Notes: a model not told the origin generated them from the letters alone. A DNA stretch of 64,000 bases from Plotosus lineatus (GCA_024760905.1 CM045746.1:11890466-11954465); one strand, 5' to 3'; shown: positions 41,850-53,594, counted from the stretch's first letter. Translations and numbers: made by a program.

Positions 41850-44800
41850 AATGCAGCCATTTGGGGGGGGGGGCACTAACCAGTGTCTCTCCCCCTCATG
41901 CCGGTCCCAAGCCCGGAAAAATACAAAGGGTTGTGTCAGGAAGGGCATCCGACGTAAAACATGCACCAAATTTGATATGCAAATCATCAATACGACTTTC
42001 ATACCGGATCGGTCGAGGCCCGGGTTAACAACAACCACCATCAGTGCTGTTAACCAACAGGGTGCTTGCTGGTGGAAACTGGGCTACTGTTGGTTGAAGA
42101 AGGAGAGGTGGAAGGCGTGTCCGTAGGCAGAGAGAGAAGAGGAAAAGCATGAGTCTAGGACTGAGAGTAGGGACTTTGAATGTTGGAACTATGCAAAGAA
42201 AAGATAGAGAGCTGGCTGACATGATGCAGAGGAGGAAGGTGGACATACTGTGTGTTCAGGAGACCAGGTGAAAAGGTAGCAAAGCTAAAAGCTTAGGAGC
42301 AGGGTTTAAGCTGTTTTTTCATGGTGTGGATGGTAAGAGAAATGGAGTAGGAGTCATCTTGAAGAAGGAGTTGGTCAGGAATGTTTTAGAAGTGAAAAGA
42401 ATGTCAGACAGAGTGATGAGTCTCAAGTTAGAAATTAAAGGAGTGATGTTCAATGTTGTTAGTACTTGTGCCCCACAGGCAGGATGTGAGCTCGAAGAGA
42501 AGGAGAGATTCTGGAGTGAGTTAGATGAAGTGATGCAGAGGTAAAAGAGTGGTCATTGGTGCAGACTTCAAAGGACATGTTGGTGCAGGAAACAGAGGGG
42601 ACGAGGAAGTGATGGGCACGTTTGGTATCCAGGACAGGAACACAGAAGGACAGATGTTGATAGATTTTGCGAAAAGGATGGAAATGGCTGTGGTGAATAC
42701 TTTCTTCAAGAAGAGACAGGAGCATAGGTTGACTTATAAAAGTGGAGGTAAGAGCACACAGGTAGTCTATATCTTGTGTAGGCGATGTAATTTGAAGGAA
42801 GTCAGTGACTGCAAAGTAGTAGTGGGTGAGAGTGTTGCCAAACAGCATAGGATGGTGGTGTGCAGGATGACACTGATGGTGAGGAAAGTGAAGAAGGCAA
42901 AGGCAGAGCAGAAGACAAAGTGGTGGAGGCTGAAAAAGGAAGAGCGTCATGTTGTCTTCAAGAAAGAGTTGAAACAGGCTTTTGGTGGTCAGGAAGCGCT
43001 TGACTGAACAACTACAGCTAATGTGATCAGGGAGATAGGTAGCTATCAAGGCAGAGGTTAGCTAAGAAGAAGTGGGACATTGAGAGGACTGAAGAGAGTA
43101 AACAGGAGTACAGGGAGATGCAGCGTAAGGTGAAGGTAGCGGTGTCAAAGGCCAAACAGAGGGAGTATTATGACTTGTATGCTAGGTTGGATGGTAAGGA
43201 GGGATAAAATGATTTATACAGGTTGGCACAGCAGAGAAATAGAGATGGGAAGGACATGCAGCAAGTTAGAGTGATTAAGGACAGAAAGGGAAATGTATTG
43301 ACTGATGACAGAAGTGTGCTGGGAATATGGAAAGAATACTTTGAAGAGCTGATGAATAATGAAAATGAGAGAAAAAAGAGTAGAAGACCATTCAGGACCA
43401 GGCAGTAGCAAAGATTAGTAAGGGTGAAGTGAGGAGGGCACTGGAAAGGATGAAGAGTGGAAAGGCAGTTGGTCCTGATGACTTACCTGTGAAGGTATGG
43501 AAGTGTTTAGGAGAGGTAGGAGTAGATTTTCTGACAAGAACGTCCAACAAGGTCTTAGAGAGTGAGCAGATGTCGGAGGAATGGAGGAGAAATGTGCTTG
43601 TGCCCATTTTAAGAACAAGGGAGAAGTGCAGACTTGTGATAACTACAGAGGGATAAAGTTGATGAGCCATACAATGAAGTTATAGGAAAGAATAGTGGAA
43701 GCTAGACTAAGGGCAGAGGTCAGCATTTGTGAACAACAGTTTGGTTTCACGCCAAGAAAGAGCACCACAAATGCAGTGTTTGCTTTGAGGATTTTAATGG
43801 AGAAGTACAGAGAAGGTCAAAGGGAGCTGCATTGTGCCTTTGTGGATCTGGAGAAAGCAGATGATAGGGTGCTGAGAGAGGAACTGTGGTATTGCATGAG
43901 GAAGTCTGGAGTGGTAGAGAACTATGATAGAGTGGTGCAGGACATGTATGAGAGATGTAACACAGTGGTGTGGTGAGGTCTGCTGTCGGTGTGACAGAAG
44001 AGTTCAATGTGGAGGTGGGACTGCATCAAGGGTCAGCTCTGAGCCCCTTCTTGTTTGCTATGGTGATGGACAGGCTGACAGACGAGGCTAGAGAAGATTC
44101 CCCATGGACTATGATGTTTGCAGATGACATTGTGATCTGTAGTGAGAGCAGAGAACAAGTGCAGGAAAATCTAGAGAGGTGGAGGTATGCCCTGGAATGA
44201 GGAGGAATGAAGGTTAGCCTCAGTAAGTCAGAATACATGTGTGCGAACGAGAAGGACCCAAGAGGAACGGTGAAGTTCAAGGGAGCAGAAATAAAGAAGG
44301 TGGAGGATTTTAAGTACTTAGGCTCAACAATCCAGAGCAATGGAGAGTGTGGAAAAGAGGTGAAGAAGCATGTGCAGGCAGGTTGGAATGGTTAGAGAAA
44401 AGTGTCTGGTGTGATGTGTGATAGGAAGGTATCGGCAAGAATGAAAAAAAAGTAACCAAGACGATGATGAGGCCAGCGATGTTGTTTGGTTTAGAAACAG
44501 TGGCACTGAGGAAACAACAGGAGGTAGAGCCGGAGGTAGCAGAGATGAAAATGTTGAGGTTCTCTTTGAGAGTTATAATGATGGATAAGATCAGGAATGA
44601 GTACATCAGAGGGACAGCACATGTAGGAGGTTTTGGAGACAAAGTCAGAGAGGCTAGAGTGAGATGGTTTGGACATGTTCAGAGGAGGTATGGTGAATAT
44701 ATTGGTAGTAGGAAGCTGAGGTTGGAACTGCCAGGCAGAAGGCCTAGAGGAAGACCAAAGAGGAGATTTATGGATGTGGTGAAGGAGGACATGAAGGTAA

Positions 44801-44910
44801 TTGGTGTAAGAGAAGAAGATTCAGAGGACAGGGTGAGACAGAGGCAGATGATTTGCTGTGGCGACCCCTGAAGGGAACAGCCAAAAGGTAAAGAAGAAGA
44901 AGAAGAAGAA
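41850..44910 (+). mobile_element. near full-length RTE-clade LINE (copy A)
   Basis: 3,061 bp, flanked by the exact 17-bp duplication GGTTTCATGAAATGTCC (41833-41849 and 44911-44927). Begins with a GC-rich 5' region containing AGGAAGGGCATCCGACGTAA (41938-41957). It holds endonuclease and reverse transcriptase coding remains and ends with CTGTGGCGACCCCTGAAGGG and (GAA)n. Same family as 46326-49475. RTE assignment rests on the single-ORF layout, the short 3' region and the (GAA)n end. Confidence 0.92.
42149..44871 (+). pseudogene. RTE endonuclease-reverse transcriptase, decayed
   Basis: An APE-type endonuclease begins MSLGLRVGTLNVGTMQRKDR. The reverse transcriptase follows with KAVGPDDLPVKVWK, QQFGFTPRKSTTNAVFALR, the palm YADD-like MMFADDIVICSES and a C terminus ending CGDP. 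The reading frame is broken many times by stops and frameshifts (for example near 42541, 43010, 43205, 43408, 43975, 44200 and 44395), so it is inactive. Compare 46354-49353, which has far fewer lesions. Confidence 0.9.
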
Positions 44911-44937
44911 GGTTTCATGAAATGTCCCTTTAAGCTC

Positions 44938-45540
44938 TGGGGCAGTGGTGTTCTGGTGGTGAAGGTTCTGGATGACTGATCCTAAGGTTGGGGGTTCAAG
45001 CCCCATCTCAATGGGTTGTCACTGTGCCCCCAGTGCAGCTAACTGGGTTATCAAAGGCTGGCCATGTCTCTCACTGTCTGTCTGTCTTCCTTTCGGCTTT
45101 TTCCCTTTTACTCGGGAGTCGCCAGAGCGAATTATCTGATTCGCACGTTTGATTTGGCAGAGGTTTTTACGTCGGTTGCCCTTCCTGTCACAACCCTTTT
45201 AGCAAGGGACAGAAACACGCTGACGACTTTGCAGCCTACTATTTACGAAAGTCAGCAATGGTTCTTTTACATGCCTCTCACCATAGACAGTGAGAGACAT
45301 GGCCCGCCTTTGATAACCCAGTTAGCTGCACTGGGCGGTGTCTCTCACTGTCTATGGTGTGTAATAGAACCATTGCTGATTTTCGACAAGAGTAGGCTGC
45401 ATAGCTGTCAGCGTGTTTCCGCCCTGCGATGGCCTGGTGAGTTGTCCCGGGGGTACTCTGCCCTCATCCAGAGTCGGCTGGGATGGGCGCTAGCCTCCCC
45501 ATGACCCTAATAAGTATTAAGCAGTTACAAAAAATGAATG
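44938..45540 (+). mobile_element. SINE A2 split by an inverted SINE A1
   Basis: Head GGGCAGTGGTGTTCTGGTGG at the left, core GCTAACTGGGTTATCAAAGG, then interruption at 45080-45338. The remainder continues from 45354 to the tail GAGTTGTCCCGGGGGTACTC and a short ATGAATGAATGA end. Confidence 0.85.
45080..45338 (-). mobile_element. SINE A1 inserted into a SINE A2
   Basis: Minus-strand A1 with its (GACA)n end at the left and a 5' truncation in the core at the right. The 15-bp repeat TGTCTCTCACTGTCT flanks it (45065-45079, 45339-45353). A1 is therefore younger than this A2 copy. Confidence 0.88.
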
Positions 45541-45554
45541 AATGAACTGTTTTG

Positions 45555-45776
45555 GAGGTTTAACGTTTGAAATCTAACACAAGCATTCACACTCATCTCC
45601 ACACCTATCAGCAATTTGGACCAGACACTTAGCCTACTGTACATCTTTGGATTTTGGGAGGAAACTGGAGCCACCCATTAAGTAATCACAAGGGAGAACA
45701 TATAAACTCCAGACAGAAATGCTCAAGCCTGCGATTCAAATCCAAGACCTTCCTTCTGGGAGGTGGGCATGCTGGA
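45555..45776 (-). mobile_element. SINE family B, 5' part
   Basis: Reverse complement of the B body and head (TTTTGGGAGGAAACTGGAG and GATTCAAATCCAAGACCTTC in plus orientation). The tail is absent. Confidence 0.75.
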
Positions 45777-45831
45777 AAATCATAATCTACAAAATGAAAA
45801 TGATTAGGCATACAGTAAGCCACAACAGACA

Positions 45832-46160
45832 GGGCAGTGGTGGCCTAGTGGTATAGGGCGCTGGATCGCTGATCCTAAGGTTGGGGGTTCGAGTCCCACT
45901 CTCCACAAGGTCGTCACTGTCCCCCCCAGTGCAGCTAACTGGGTTATCAAAGGCCAGTCCTGTCTCTCATTGTCTATGGTGTGAGGCATGTAAACGAACC
46001 ATTGCTGGCTTTCGACAAGAGTAGGCTGCAAAGCAGTCAGCGTGTTTCCGTCCTGTGATGGCCTGGCGAGCTGTCCAGGGTGTACTCTGCCCTCGCCCGG
46101 AGTCGGCTGGGATGGGTGCCAGCCTTCGCACGACCCTAATTAGGATTCAGCGGTTACAGA
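45832..46160 (+). mobile_element. SINE A2, nearly complete
   Basis: The best-preserved A2: head GGGCAGTGGTGGCCTAGTGG, B-box GGTTCGAGTCC, core AACTGGGTTATCAAAGGCC, and tail GAGCTGTCCAGGGTGTACTC, GAGTCGGCTGGGATGGGTGC, TAATTAGGATTCAGCGG. Confidence 0.85.
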
Positions 46161-46325
46161 CAATGAACTGAACTAAACAATAACAGATAGTTATACTGTT
46201 TGTGTGTTCAGTGGTGTGAAAAAGTGTTTGCCCTTTTCCATTTTATTAAGTTTTTGCATGTCTGTCACACCTAAATGTTTCAGATCGTAAAACAAATTTA
46301 AATATAAGAGAAAGTCTACACAAGT

Positions 46326-49300
46326 CTTCTTCTTTTACTTTCGGCTGCTCCCTTCAGGGGTCGCCACAGCAAATCATCCGCCTCCACCTCACCCTGTCCT
46401 CCGCATCTTCTTTTCTGACTCCAACGACCTTCATGTCTTCCTTCACCACATCCATAAATCTCTTCTTCGGTCTTCCTCGAGGCCTTCTGCCTGGTAGTTC
46501 CAACCTCAGCATCCTACTGCCAATATACTCACTATCCCTCCTCTGTACATGTCCAAACCATCTCAATCTGCCTCTCTGACTTTGTCTCCAAAACATCTTA
46601 CGTGGGCTGTCCCTCTGATATACTAATTTCTGATCCTATCCATCCTCGTTACTCCCAGGGAGAACCTCAACATTTTCATCTCCGCTGCCTCCAGCTCTGC
46701 CTCCTGCCTTTTCCTCAGCGCCACTGTTTCTAAGCCATACAACATCGCTGGCCTCACCACCATCTTGTACACTTTTCCCTTCATTCTTGCTGACACTCTC
46801 CTATCGCACATCACACCGGATACTTTTCTCCAACCATTCCAGCCTGCCTGCACACGCTTCTTCACCTCTTTTCCACACTCTCCATTGCTCTGGATTGTTG
46901 AGCCTAAGTACTTAAAATCCTCCACCTTCGTTATCTCTGCTCCCTGTAACATCACCGTTCCTCCTGGGTCCTTCTCATTCACACACATGTATTCTGATTT
47001 TCTGAGGCTAACCTTCATTCCTCTCCTTTCCAGGGCATACCTCCACCTCTCTAGATTTTCCTGCACTTGTTCTCTGCTCTCACTACAGATCACGATGTCA
47101 TCTGCAAACATCATAGTCCATGGAGATTCTTGTCTCACCTCGTCTGTCAGCCTGTCCATCACCATAGCAAACAAGAAGGGGCTCAGAGCTGACCCTTGAT
47201 GCAGTCCCACCTCCACCTTGAATTTGTCGGTCACACCGACAGCACACCTCACCACTGTCTTACATCTCTCATACATGTCCTGCACCACTCTAACATACTT
47301 CTCTGCCACTCCAGACTTCCTCATGCAATACCACAGTTCTTCTCTTGGCACCCTGTCATATGCTTTTTCCAGATCCACAAAGGCACAATGTAGCTCCCTC
47401 TGACCTTCTCTGTACTTCTCTATTAACATCCTCAAGGCAAACATTGCATCTGTGGTGCTCTTTCTTGGCATGAATCCAAACTGTTGTTCACAAATGCTGA
47501 CCTCTGCCCTTAGTCTAGCTTCCACTATTCTTTCCCATAACTTCATCGTATGGCTCATCAACTTTATCCCTCTGTAGTTGCTGCTACTCTGCACGTCTCC
47601 CTTGTTCTTAAAAATGGGCACCAGCACACTTCTCCTCCACTCCTCCAGCATCTGCTCACTCTCTAGTACCTTGTTGAATGTTCTTGTCAGAAAATCTACT
47701 GCTACCTCTCCTAGACACTTCCATACCTCCACAGGTATATCATCAGGACCAACTGCCTTTCCATTCTTCATCCTCTTCAATGCCCTTCTCACTTCACCCT
47801 TACTGATCTTTGCTACATCCTGCTCCTCAATGGTTACCTCTTCTACTCTTTTTTCTCTCTCATTTTCCTCATTCATCAGCTCTTCAAAATACTCTTTCCA
47901 TCTTCCCAGCACACTTCTGTCATCAGTCAATACATTTCCCTCTCTGTCCTTTTTCAATCTAACTTGCTGCACGTCCTTCCCATCTCTATTTCTCTGCTGT
48001 GCCAACCTGTATAGATCATTTTCTCCCTCTTTACTATCCAACCTATTATACAAGTCATCATACGCCCTCTGTTTGGCCTTAGCCACTGCTACTTTCGCCT
48101 TACGCTGTGTCTCCCTGTACTCCTGTTTACTCTCTTCAGTCCTCTCAATGTCCCACTTCTTCTTGGCTAACCTTTTCCTTTGTACACACTCCTGCACTTC
48201 CTCATTCCACCACCAAGTCTCCTTATCTACTTTCCTTCCAGAGGACACACCAAGTACTCTCCTACCTGTGTCCCTGATCACATTTGCTGTGGTTGTCCAG
48301 TCATTTGGAAGCACTTCCTGGCCACCCAAAGCCTGTTTCAACTCCTCCTTGAAGACAACACGACACTCTTCCTTTTCAGCTTCCACCACTTTGTCTTCTG
48401 CTCTGCCTTTGCCTTTTCACCTTTCTCACCATCAGAGTCATCCTGCACACCACCATCCTATGCTGTTTGGCAACACTCTCACCCACGATGACTTTGCAGT
48501 CACTGACTTCCTTCAAATTACATCGCCTACACAAGATGTAGTCTACCTGTGTGCGCCTACCTCCGCTTTCATAAGTCACCCTATGCTCCTGTTTCTTCTC
48601 AAAGAAAGTATTCACCACAGCCATTTCCATCCTTTTTGCAAAATCTATCAACATCTGTCCTTCTGCGTTCCTGTCCTGGATACCAAACCTGCCCATCACT
48701 TCCTCGTCCCCTCTGTTGCCTGCCCCAACATGTCCATTGAAGTCTGCACCTATGACCACTCTTTCACCTCTGGGGGTACTCTGCATCACTTCACCTAAGT
48801 CACTCCAGAATCTCTCCTTCTCTTCTAGCTCACATCCTGTCTGTGGGGCATAAGCACTAACAACATTGAGCATTACACCTTCAATTTCTAACTTGAGATT
48901 CATCACTCTGTCTGACATTCTTTTCACTTTTAGAACATTCCTGACAAACTCCTCCTTCAAGATGACTCCGACTCCATTTCTCTTCCCATCCACACCATGA
49001 TAAAATAGCTTAAACCCTGCTCCTAAGCTTTTAGCTTTGCTACCTTTCCACCTGGTCTCCTGAACACACAGTATGTCCACCTTCCTCCTCTGCATCATGT
49101 CAACCAGCTCTCTACCTTTTCTGTGCATAGTTCCAACATTCAAAGTCCCCACTCTCAGTCCTAGACTCATGCCTTTCCTCTTCTCTCTCTGCCTACGGAC
49201 ACGCCTCCCACCTCTCCTTCTTCGACGTCTTCGACCAACAGTAGTCCAATTTCCATCAGCACCCTGTTGATTGACAGCACTGATGGCGGTCGTTGTTAAC

Positions 49301-49475
49301 CCGGGCCTCGACCGATCCGGTATGGAGGTAATACTTTTGATTTGCATAATCAATAATTGGCATTGGTTTTACGTCGGATGCCCTTCCTGACACAACCCTC
49401 TGCATTTCTCCGGGCTTGGGACCGGCATGAGGGGGAGAGACACTGGTTAGTGCCCCCCCACCTCATGGCTGCATT
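46326..49475 (-). mobile_element. near full-length RTE-clade LINE (copy B)
   Basis: 3,150 bp, flanked by the exact 17-bp duplication AGAAAGTCTACACAAGT (46309-46325 and 49476-49492). The 5' end is at the right, with CATCCGACGTAAAACC just inside, and the (GAA)n 3' end is at the left. Contains the best-preserved coding region of the family here. Confidence 0.94.
46354..49353 (-). pseudogene. RTE endonuclease-reverse transcriptase, few lesions
   Basis: Residues in order: APE endonuclease (GTLNVGTMHRKGRELVDMMQ, DILCVQETRWKG, VVIGADFNGHVG, SGGRRTQVDYILC); a connector; reverse transcriptase (GKAVGPDDIPVEVWK, QQFGFMPRKSTTDAMF, VDLEKAYDRVPREELWY, GLHQGSALSPFLFAMVMDRL, catalytic MMFADDIVI); C terminus with [14 protein letters not shown] and GRRPRGRPKKRFMDV ending CGDP. 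Compared with its relatives I see a 1-nt deletion near 48390, a nonsense codon near 46622 and a 1-nt deletion near 46580. The start may be 49353 or the inner Met at 49170. Probably inactive. Confidence 0.92.
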
Positions 49476-49534
49476 AGAAAGTCTACACAAGTAAATAAGA
49501 AAAAAAAAATGCTACTTTAATTACTAAGCAGATG

Positions 49535-49880
49535 TCATGGTGGTGCAGTACCTAGCACATCTGACAGCTGATGACCTGACAGCAAAACGGTCATCAGTTC
49601 AAGTCCCGGGTGAGGGTGTTTCTGGGTGGGGTTTCCATGTTCTCCTCGTGCTTGCATGAGTTTCCTCCAGGTTCTCTGGTTTTATCTCACAGTTCGTGTA
49701 TGTGTTTGTGTGCATGTGTGTGTTGGGCCTGTGATGATCTGGTGAGATATTCGAGGTGTAAGAGTAAGTGTGTGTGTGTGTGTGTGTGTGTGCATGGTGC
49801 CTTGTTATGTAATTAAATATCCTTTCCAGAGTGTATTCCTGCCTCACACCCGAGGCGAACAGCTGAAGTATTTTATGCAA
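49535..49880 (+). mobile_element. SINE family B, with a (TG)n tract
   Basis: Head CATGGTGGTGCAGTACCTAG, B-box CAGTTCAAGTCCCGG, body TGAGTTTCCTCCAGGTTCTC. The tail is interrupted by (TG)n at 49768-49794. Confidence 0.65.
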
Positions 49881-50150
49881 TACTTCAATCGACCACAAGG
49901 GGGTAGTAAAACACAATGAATTGGTCTAAAGCAGTATGTGTACTGTATTGTATCCTCGTGGTACTCATCAACATATACTGTACATATATACTCTACTATT
50001 CACAAAAAATATAACGGTGTAAAGTATTTATAGTATTGAGGAAAATGTTTTCCCATTATTATAAACATTAAGTTCAGTATACAGGTATGAATCTTGGAAC
50101 AAATGTGGAAAAACATTCTTTAACAATAATTTATTCACGCTTTCAGGATT
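49881..50150. other. intergenic, nothing recognised
   Basis: AT-rich, single-copy-looking. Confidence 0.4.
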
Positions 50151-50154
50151 GTTG

Positions 50155-50445
50155 GGAGAATGGAGCGAAGCATGGGGTCAACCCTAAACAGTCCGCCAGT
50201 CCATCACAGGGCAACACATATAAACATTCAGAGTGAGACTCACACTTAGGGTGAAATTTACCTAATGTGCATGTCTTTGGATTTTGGGAGGAAACTGGAG
50301 TACCCAGACAGAACCCACTAAAGTACAGTGAGAACATGTACACTCTACACAGAAATGCCCTCACTGAGCCCGGGACTCAAATTCAGGACATGCTTGCTAT
50401 AAGGTGGACATGCTACCCATTACGTCACCGTGCCGCCATGGAAAA
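50155..50445 (-). mobile_element. SINE family B
   Basis: Reverse-complement copy: tail at the left (CAACCCTAAACAGTCCGCC), body TTTTGGGAGGAAACTGGAG, and head at the right (CATTACGTCACCGTGCCGCC). Confidence 0.75.
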
Positions 50446-50469
50446 GCATGCTATTACCAAATTTTTTAT

Positions 50470-50605
50470 AAATTAATTAATTTTCCTCTTAGTCCTATTT
50501 AGGGTTGCAGGGAGATTGGCTCCCATCTCAGCTGACTGGGCTAAGGCAGAGTACACCCTGGACAGCTCACCAGGACATTACATTATGTCTCAATAAATTC
50601 AGTTT
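50470..50605 (-). mobile_element. SINE family B tail fragment
   Basis: CTATTTAGGGTTGCAGGGAG and GAGTACACCCTGGACAGCTC in plus orientation are the complement of the B tail. Confidence 0.7.
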
Positions 50606-51640
50606 AAAGAACTACGCTGTCTTATTTTATCTTACTTTCTCAATAATTACTTTGTCCAGGTCCCATCCTGGGAATACTCGGTGTGGTGTTGGAATTGTGA
50701 GGCAGCAACACCAGCAGGTACAACACCATGCCTTCCAGAATGAATCTTGGAATTATAAATGGATATACATACACCTGACAATAATAAATAATACAACTGA
50801 CATCATATTAACCATCAGAGGTTTAATAGATAATTTAAGATACAGAAACTTTTTAAAGGTGAGCATAGCCTCATCTCACCTTCTTCTATGTTGGTGATTG
50901 TTTTCCAACCATTATTGGTGTTTTATTCTAGCTCTGGTATCTTAAGAGTCTGGATTGACTCTTGCTACCTGATAGGTGGCACCAAAATGCTTTACATTGG
51001 CTGCAACAGCCGATCAAAAGATATAGAGCAGGTTTCAATGGTATTACATAATACATAGCACCAAATGCCCTGCTTTACATAACATTATTTCTCTATACCA
51101 TGGTACAGGCTTCATAATAGCTTTAAAAAAGCCTTCTATATGCCATGTTTGATACGCACTTGACCTCAAACTAAATGCCATCCAGTCATAAGCAGTTCTC
51201 GTGTGGAAACATACGATCAGTATTGCCCCTTCAAATGGTATGAGAATAGCAAAGTTCTCTGAGAACAATGAGGAGAGCCCTCATGATGATTTTGGCAAGT
51301 GCTTTTCATTGATACTGTAGAGCGAATAGCATGCTAGTTACATAATAGATGTAGTTGTACGTTAACTAGAGGACTACGAAGATTTGTTATCTTGGCAAGA
51401 ATGTTTCAAGAAAAGAGATAGGATGTTCAAATCACTGTCTCATATGCAAGGGAGACAACATGTACGTGGAACAAGATGTTTTTGTGATTATTTTCAAAAT
51501 ATTTTCTCATTTTTGATTGGCTGAAAGCCACCAGCAAAGTCTTGCTAATCTCTGCCATCATTCACATTGGATGAACAGAATGATTCTTGTATGATTGACA
51601 CACACAAATTTTTTCCTCATAAATATCATAAGATAGATCG
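50606..51640. other. intergenic, nothing recognised
   Basis: Single-copy-looking DNA. Short ORFs without domain features. Confidence 0.4.
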
Positions 51641-51642
51641 GG

Positions 51643-51850
51643 AGCGGCACGGTGGTGCAGTGGTTAGCACATTCGCCATGGTTCCGGGTTCGATTCCAGG
51701 GCTCGGGCGTTTCTGTGTCGAGTTTGCATGTTCTATCCATGCTTGCATGGGTTTTCTCTGGGTATCACAGTTTCCTCCCACAGTCCCAAAACATGCACAG
51801 CAGGCTAATTTGCTGTCCCAAATTGCACAACGCTGGGTGAAGGAGGGAAC
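51643..51850 (+). mobile_element. SINE family B, 5' half
   Basis: Head GCGGCACGGTGGTGCAGTGG, B-box GGTTCGATTCC, body GAGTTTGCATGTTCTATCC and GGGTTTTCTCTGGGTATCAC. It meets an inverted copy at about 51865. Confidence 0.8.
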
Positions 51851-51864
51851 CGCATGAAAAACCA

Positions 51865-52045
51865 TCGCAGGTCATCGCACACATACACAGGCATTCACAC
51901 TCACCTTCACATCTACTAGTACAGGCAATCTGGAAACTGGATTACTTGGAGGAAACTCTGACAAGCACACGAAGAACATACAAACTCCACACAGAAATGC
52001 GCAAGCCTGCAATGTGAACCCAGGACCTTCTTTCCATGCAGTAGA
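51865..52045 (-). mobile_element. SINE family B, inverted partial copy
   Basis: Reverse complement of the B body and head (GAACATACAAACTCCACACA and GAACCCAGGACCTTCTTTC in plus orientation). Tail to tail with 51643-51850. Confidence 0.7.
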
Positions 52046-52400
52046 CCTGTTAGAAAGTCATAATCTATAAAAAGGAAATGATTATGCAAAGAATAAATAA
52101 CAACAGATAGTTGTACTGTCTGTGTGTATATGTGTTCCCTGTACCTACACACACATTAACCAAAGACATGAAACAGCTTTTTCCATGTATATCAAAGCCT
52201 GTCATCATGTGCAGTCCGTCAAACTGACGATGACTGTTCTGAATCACGGTCACAATCACAGGTTAGACACAATTTAGATATTACAGCAAAACATGAGCAG
52301 AGAAGGAAGTGATTGAAATGAACAGGCAGATTATCAGAAGCAACAAAACTTCCTGAAATCCTTGAAATAGGAATAATTAGCAAAATCATGTCAAAACTAT

Positions 52401-52679
52401 GGGCAGTGGTGGCCCGGTGATAAGGTGCTGGATTACCAATCCTAAGGTCAGGGGTTTAAGATTCACTGTCAACGGTTGTCACTGCTGTCCCCCCAGTGCA
52501 GCTAACTGGGTTATATCAAACGCTGGCCATGTCTCTTACTTTCTGTGGTGAGAGGTTCATGTAAAAGAACCACTCCTGACTTTTGTCAAGTGTATGCAGC
52601 ATTGCCATTAGCATGTTTCCGCCCTGTGATGGCCTCCTCATGACCCTAATTAGAATTAAGCGGTTCAGAAAATGAATAA
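52401..52679 (+). mobile_element. SINE A2, worn
   Basis: Head GGGCAGTGGTGGCCCGGTGA, core CAGTGCAGCTAACTGGGTTA, and tail ACCCTAATTAGAATTAAGCGG. Part of the tail is deleted. Confidence 0.8.
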
Positions 52680-53590
52680 AGGATAACTGTTAAGACCATT
52701 GAGTAGGCTCTCACTCCAAATGAAGAAACACTTTTTGACATGTTGGTTGTAGTCGCAATAGGGCCTGAGATTTTTCCTGATATTTTGTGTGGTACTCAGA
52801 GAAAAGGCTCTCACTGATAATACATTTTTGACAGAATGCTTTCAGGACCTGTGACATGAATTGCTCCGTGTCCTGAGGGAATCGGGGGAGTGGCACAAGA
52901 TAACAGCCTTTCAGCAAACACTCAGGGATGTATCCTATGTTGGTGAAGCCTTGGGACTTTGATAGATCTGTCATGAAACTATAGGCTATATGTCTGCAGA
53001 GATGTTTTTATTGTCATGTCTATCTACACTTGTTCTCGCCACAATACATCTCATTCCTCCTCCAGTACTACCTACTTCAGGGGCTCCTTACAGATACAAA
53101 GTCTCAGAGATATTTCTTGGTCAGCTGCTTGGTCCATTGGCTGTCCGATTTGCCAGAGGGAAATCACCAAATGCAGACCCATAATGCCTGCAAGACAGAT
53201 ACCATGTGTATGATAAATGCTAAGGAAGATTTATTTCACCCACCAAAAAGGGGAACTGCTGGACAGGTGTTTGGGAGGGGGAACCAGCCCAGAGCCCCTT
53301 GTGGAGGCCAATAAGGTACAGTAGTCACCAGTCCAAGGTGCCATCACAAAGCAGGCAAGGTGGCCTGTACTGCCAAGTGTCATGCACCTGCTGGTCACAG
53401 AGAGGACTTAATGCTTCCACCTGGCCTATTGGGATAGGCAGCACAACTCTATCCTCTTCAGGTACCTTCCGTCAAGGAAAATCAGATTTGAACTTGAGAC
53501 TTGGTCTGAGTGTCAATGGAATACTGGAACTATATAATGAAATCTGGACTAAAATTTCTGTAAATACAGACTTGCTTGCGTCACTGTTAA
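52680..53590. other. intergenic with weak coding-like stretches, unassigned
   Basis: A minus-strand frame at 52711-52974 (87 aa; contains CLLKGCYLVPLPRFPQDTEQ) and broken plus-strand frames to 53310 look more protein-like than chance. I recognise no family. This could be a decayed transposase or retrogene. Confidence 0.3.
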
Positions 53591-53594
53591 AGGT

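Larger units (their letters stand above)
46209..49528. mobile_element. Tc1/mariner fragment split by RTE copy B
   Basis: 46209-46325 begins CAGTGGTGTGAAAAAGTGTT and continues TTTGCATGTCTGTCACACC and AATGTTTCAGATCGT, matching the end of a common fish Tc1-type element. The family continues after the RTE at 49493 with AAATAAGAAAAAAAAAATGC. No transposase remains. The opposite terminal repeat was not found, so the right boundary is approximate. Confidence 0.65.

Noticed and set aside
47578..48798. 406-aa plus-strand ORF rich in Ser, Leu, Pro and His
   Set aside because: Antisense to RTE copy B. The composition is explained by the Arg/Glu/Lys-rich coding strand.
41850..49475. The two RTE copies as one large inverted-repeat host locus
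   Set aside because: Each copy has its own distinct 17-bp target duplication, so they are independent insertions in opposite orientation.
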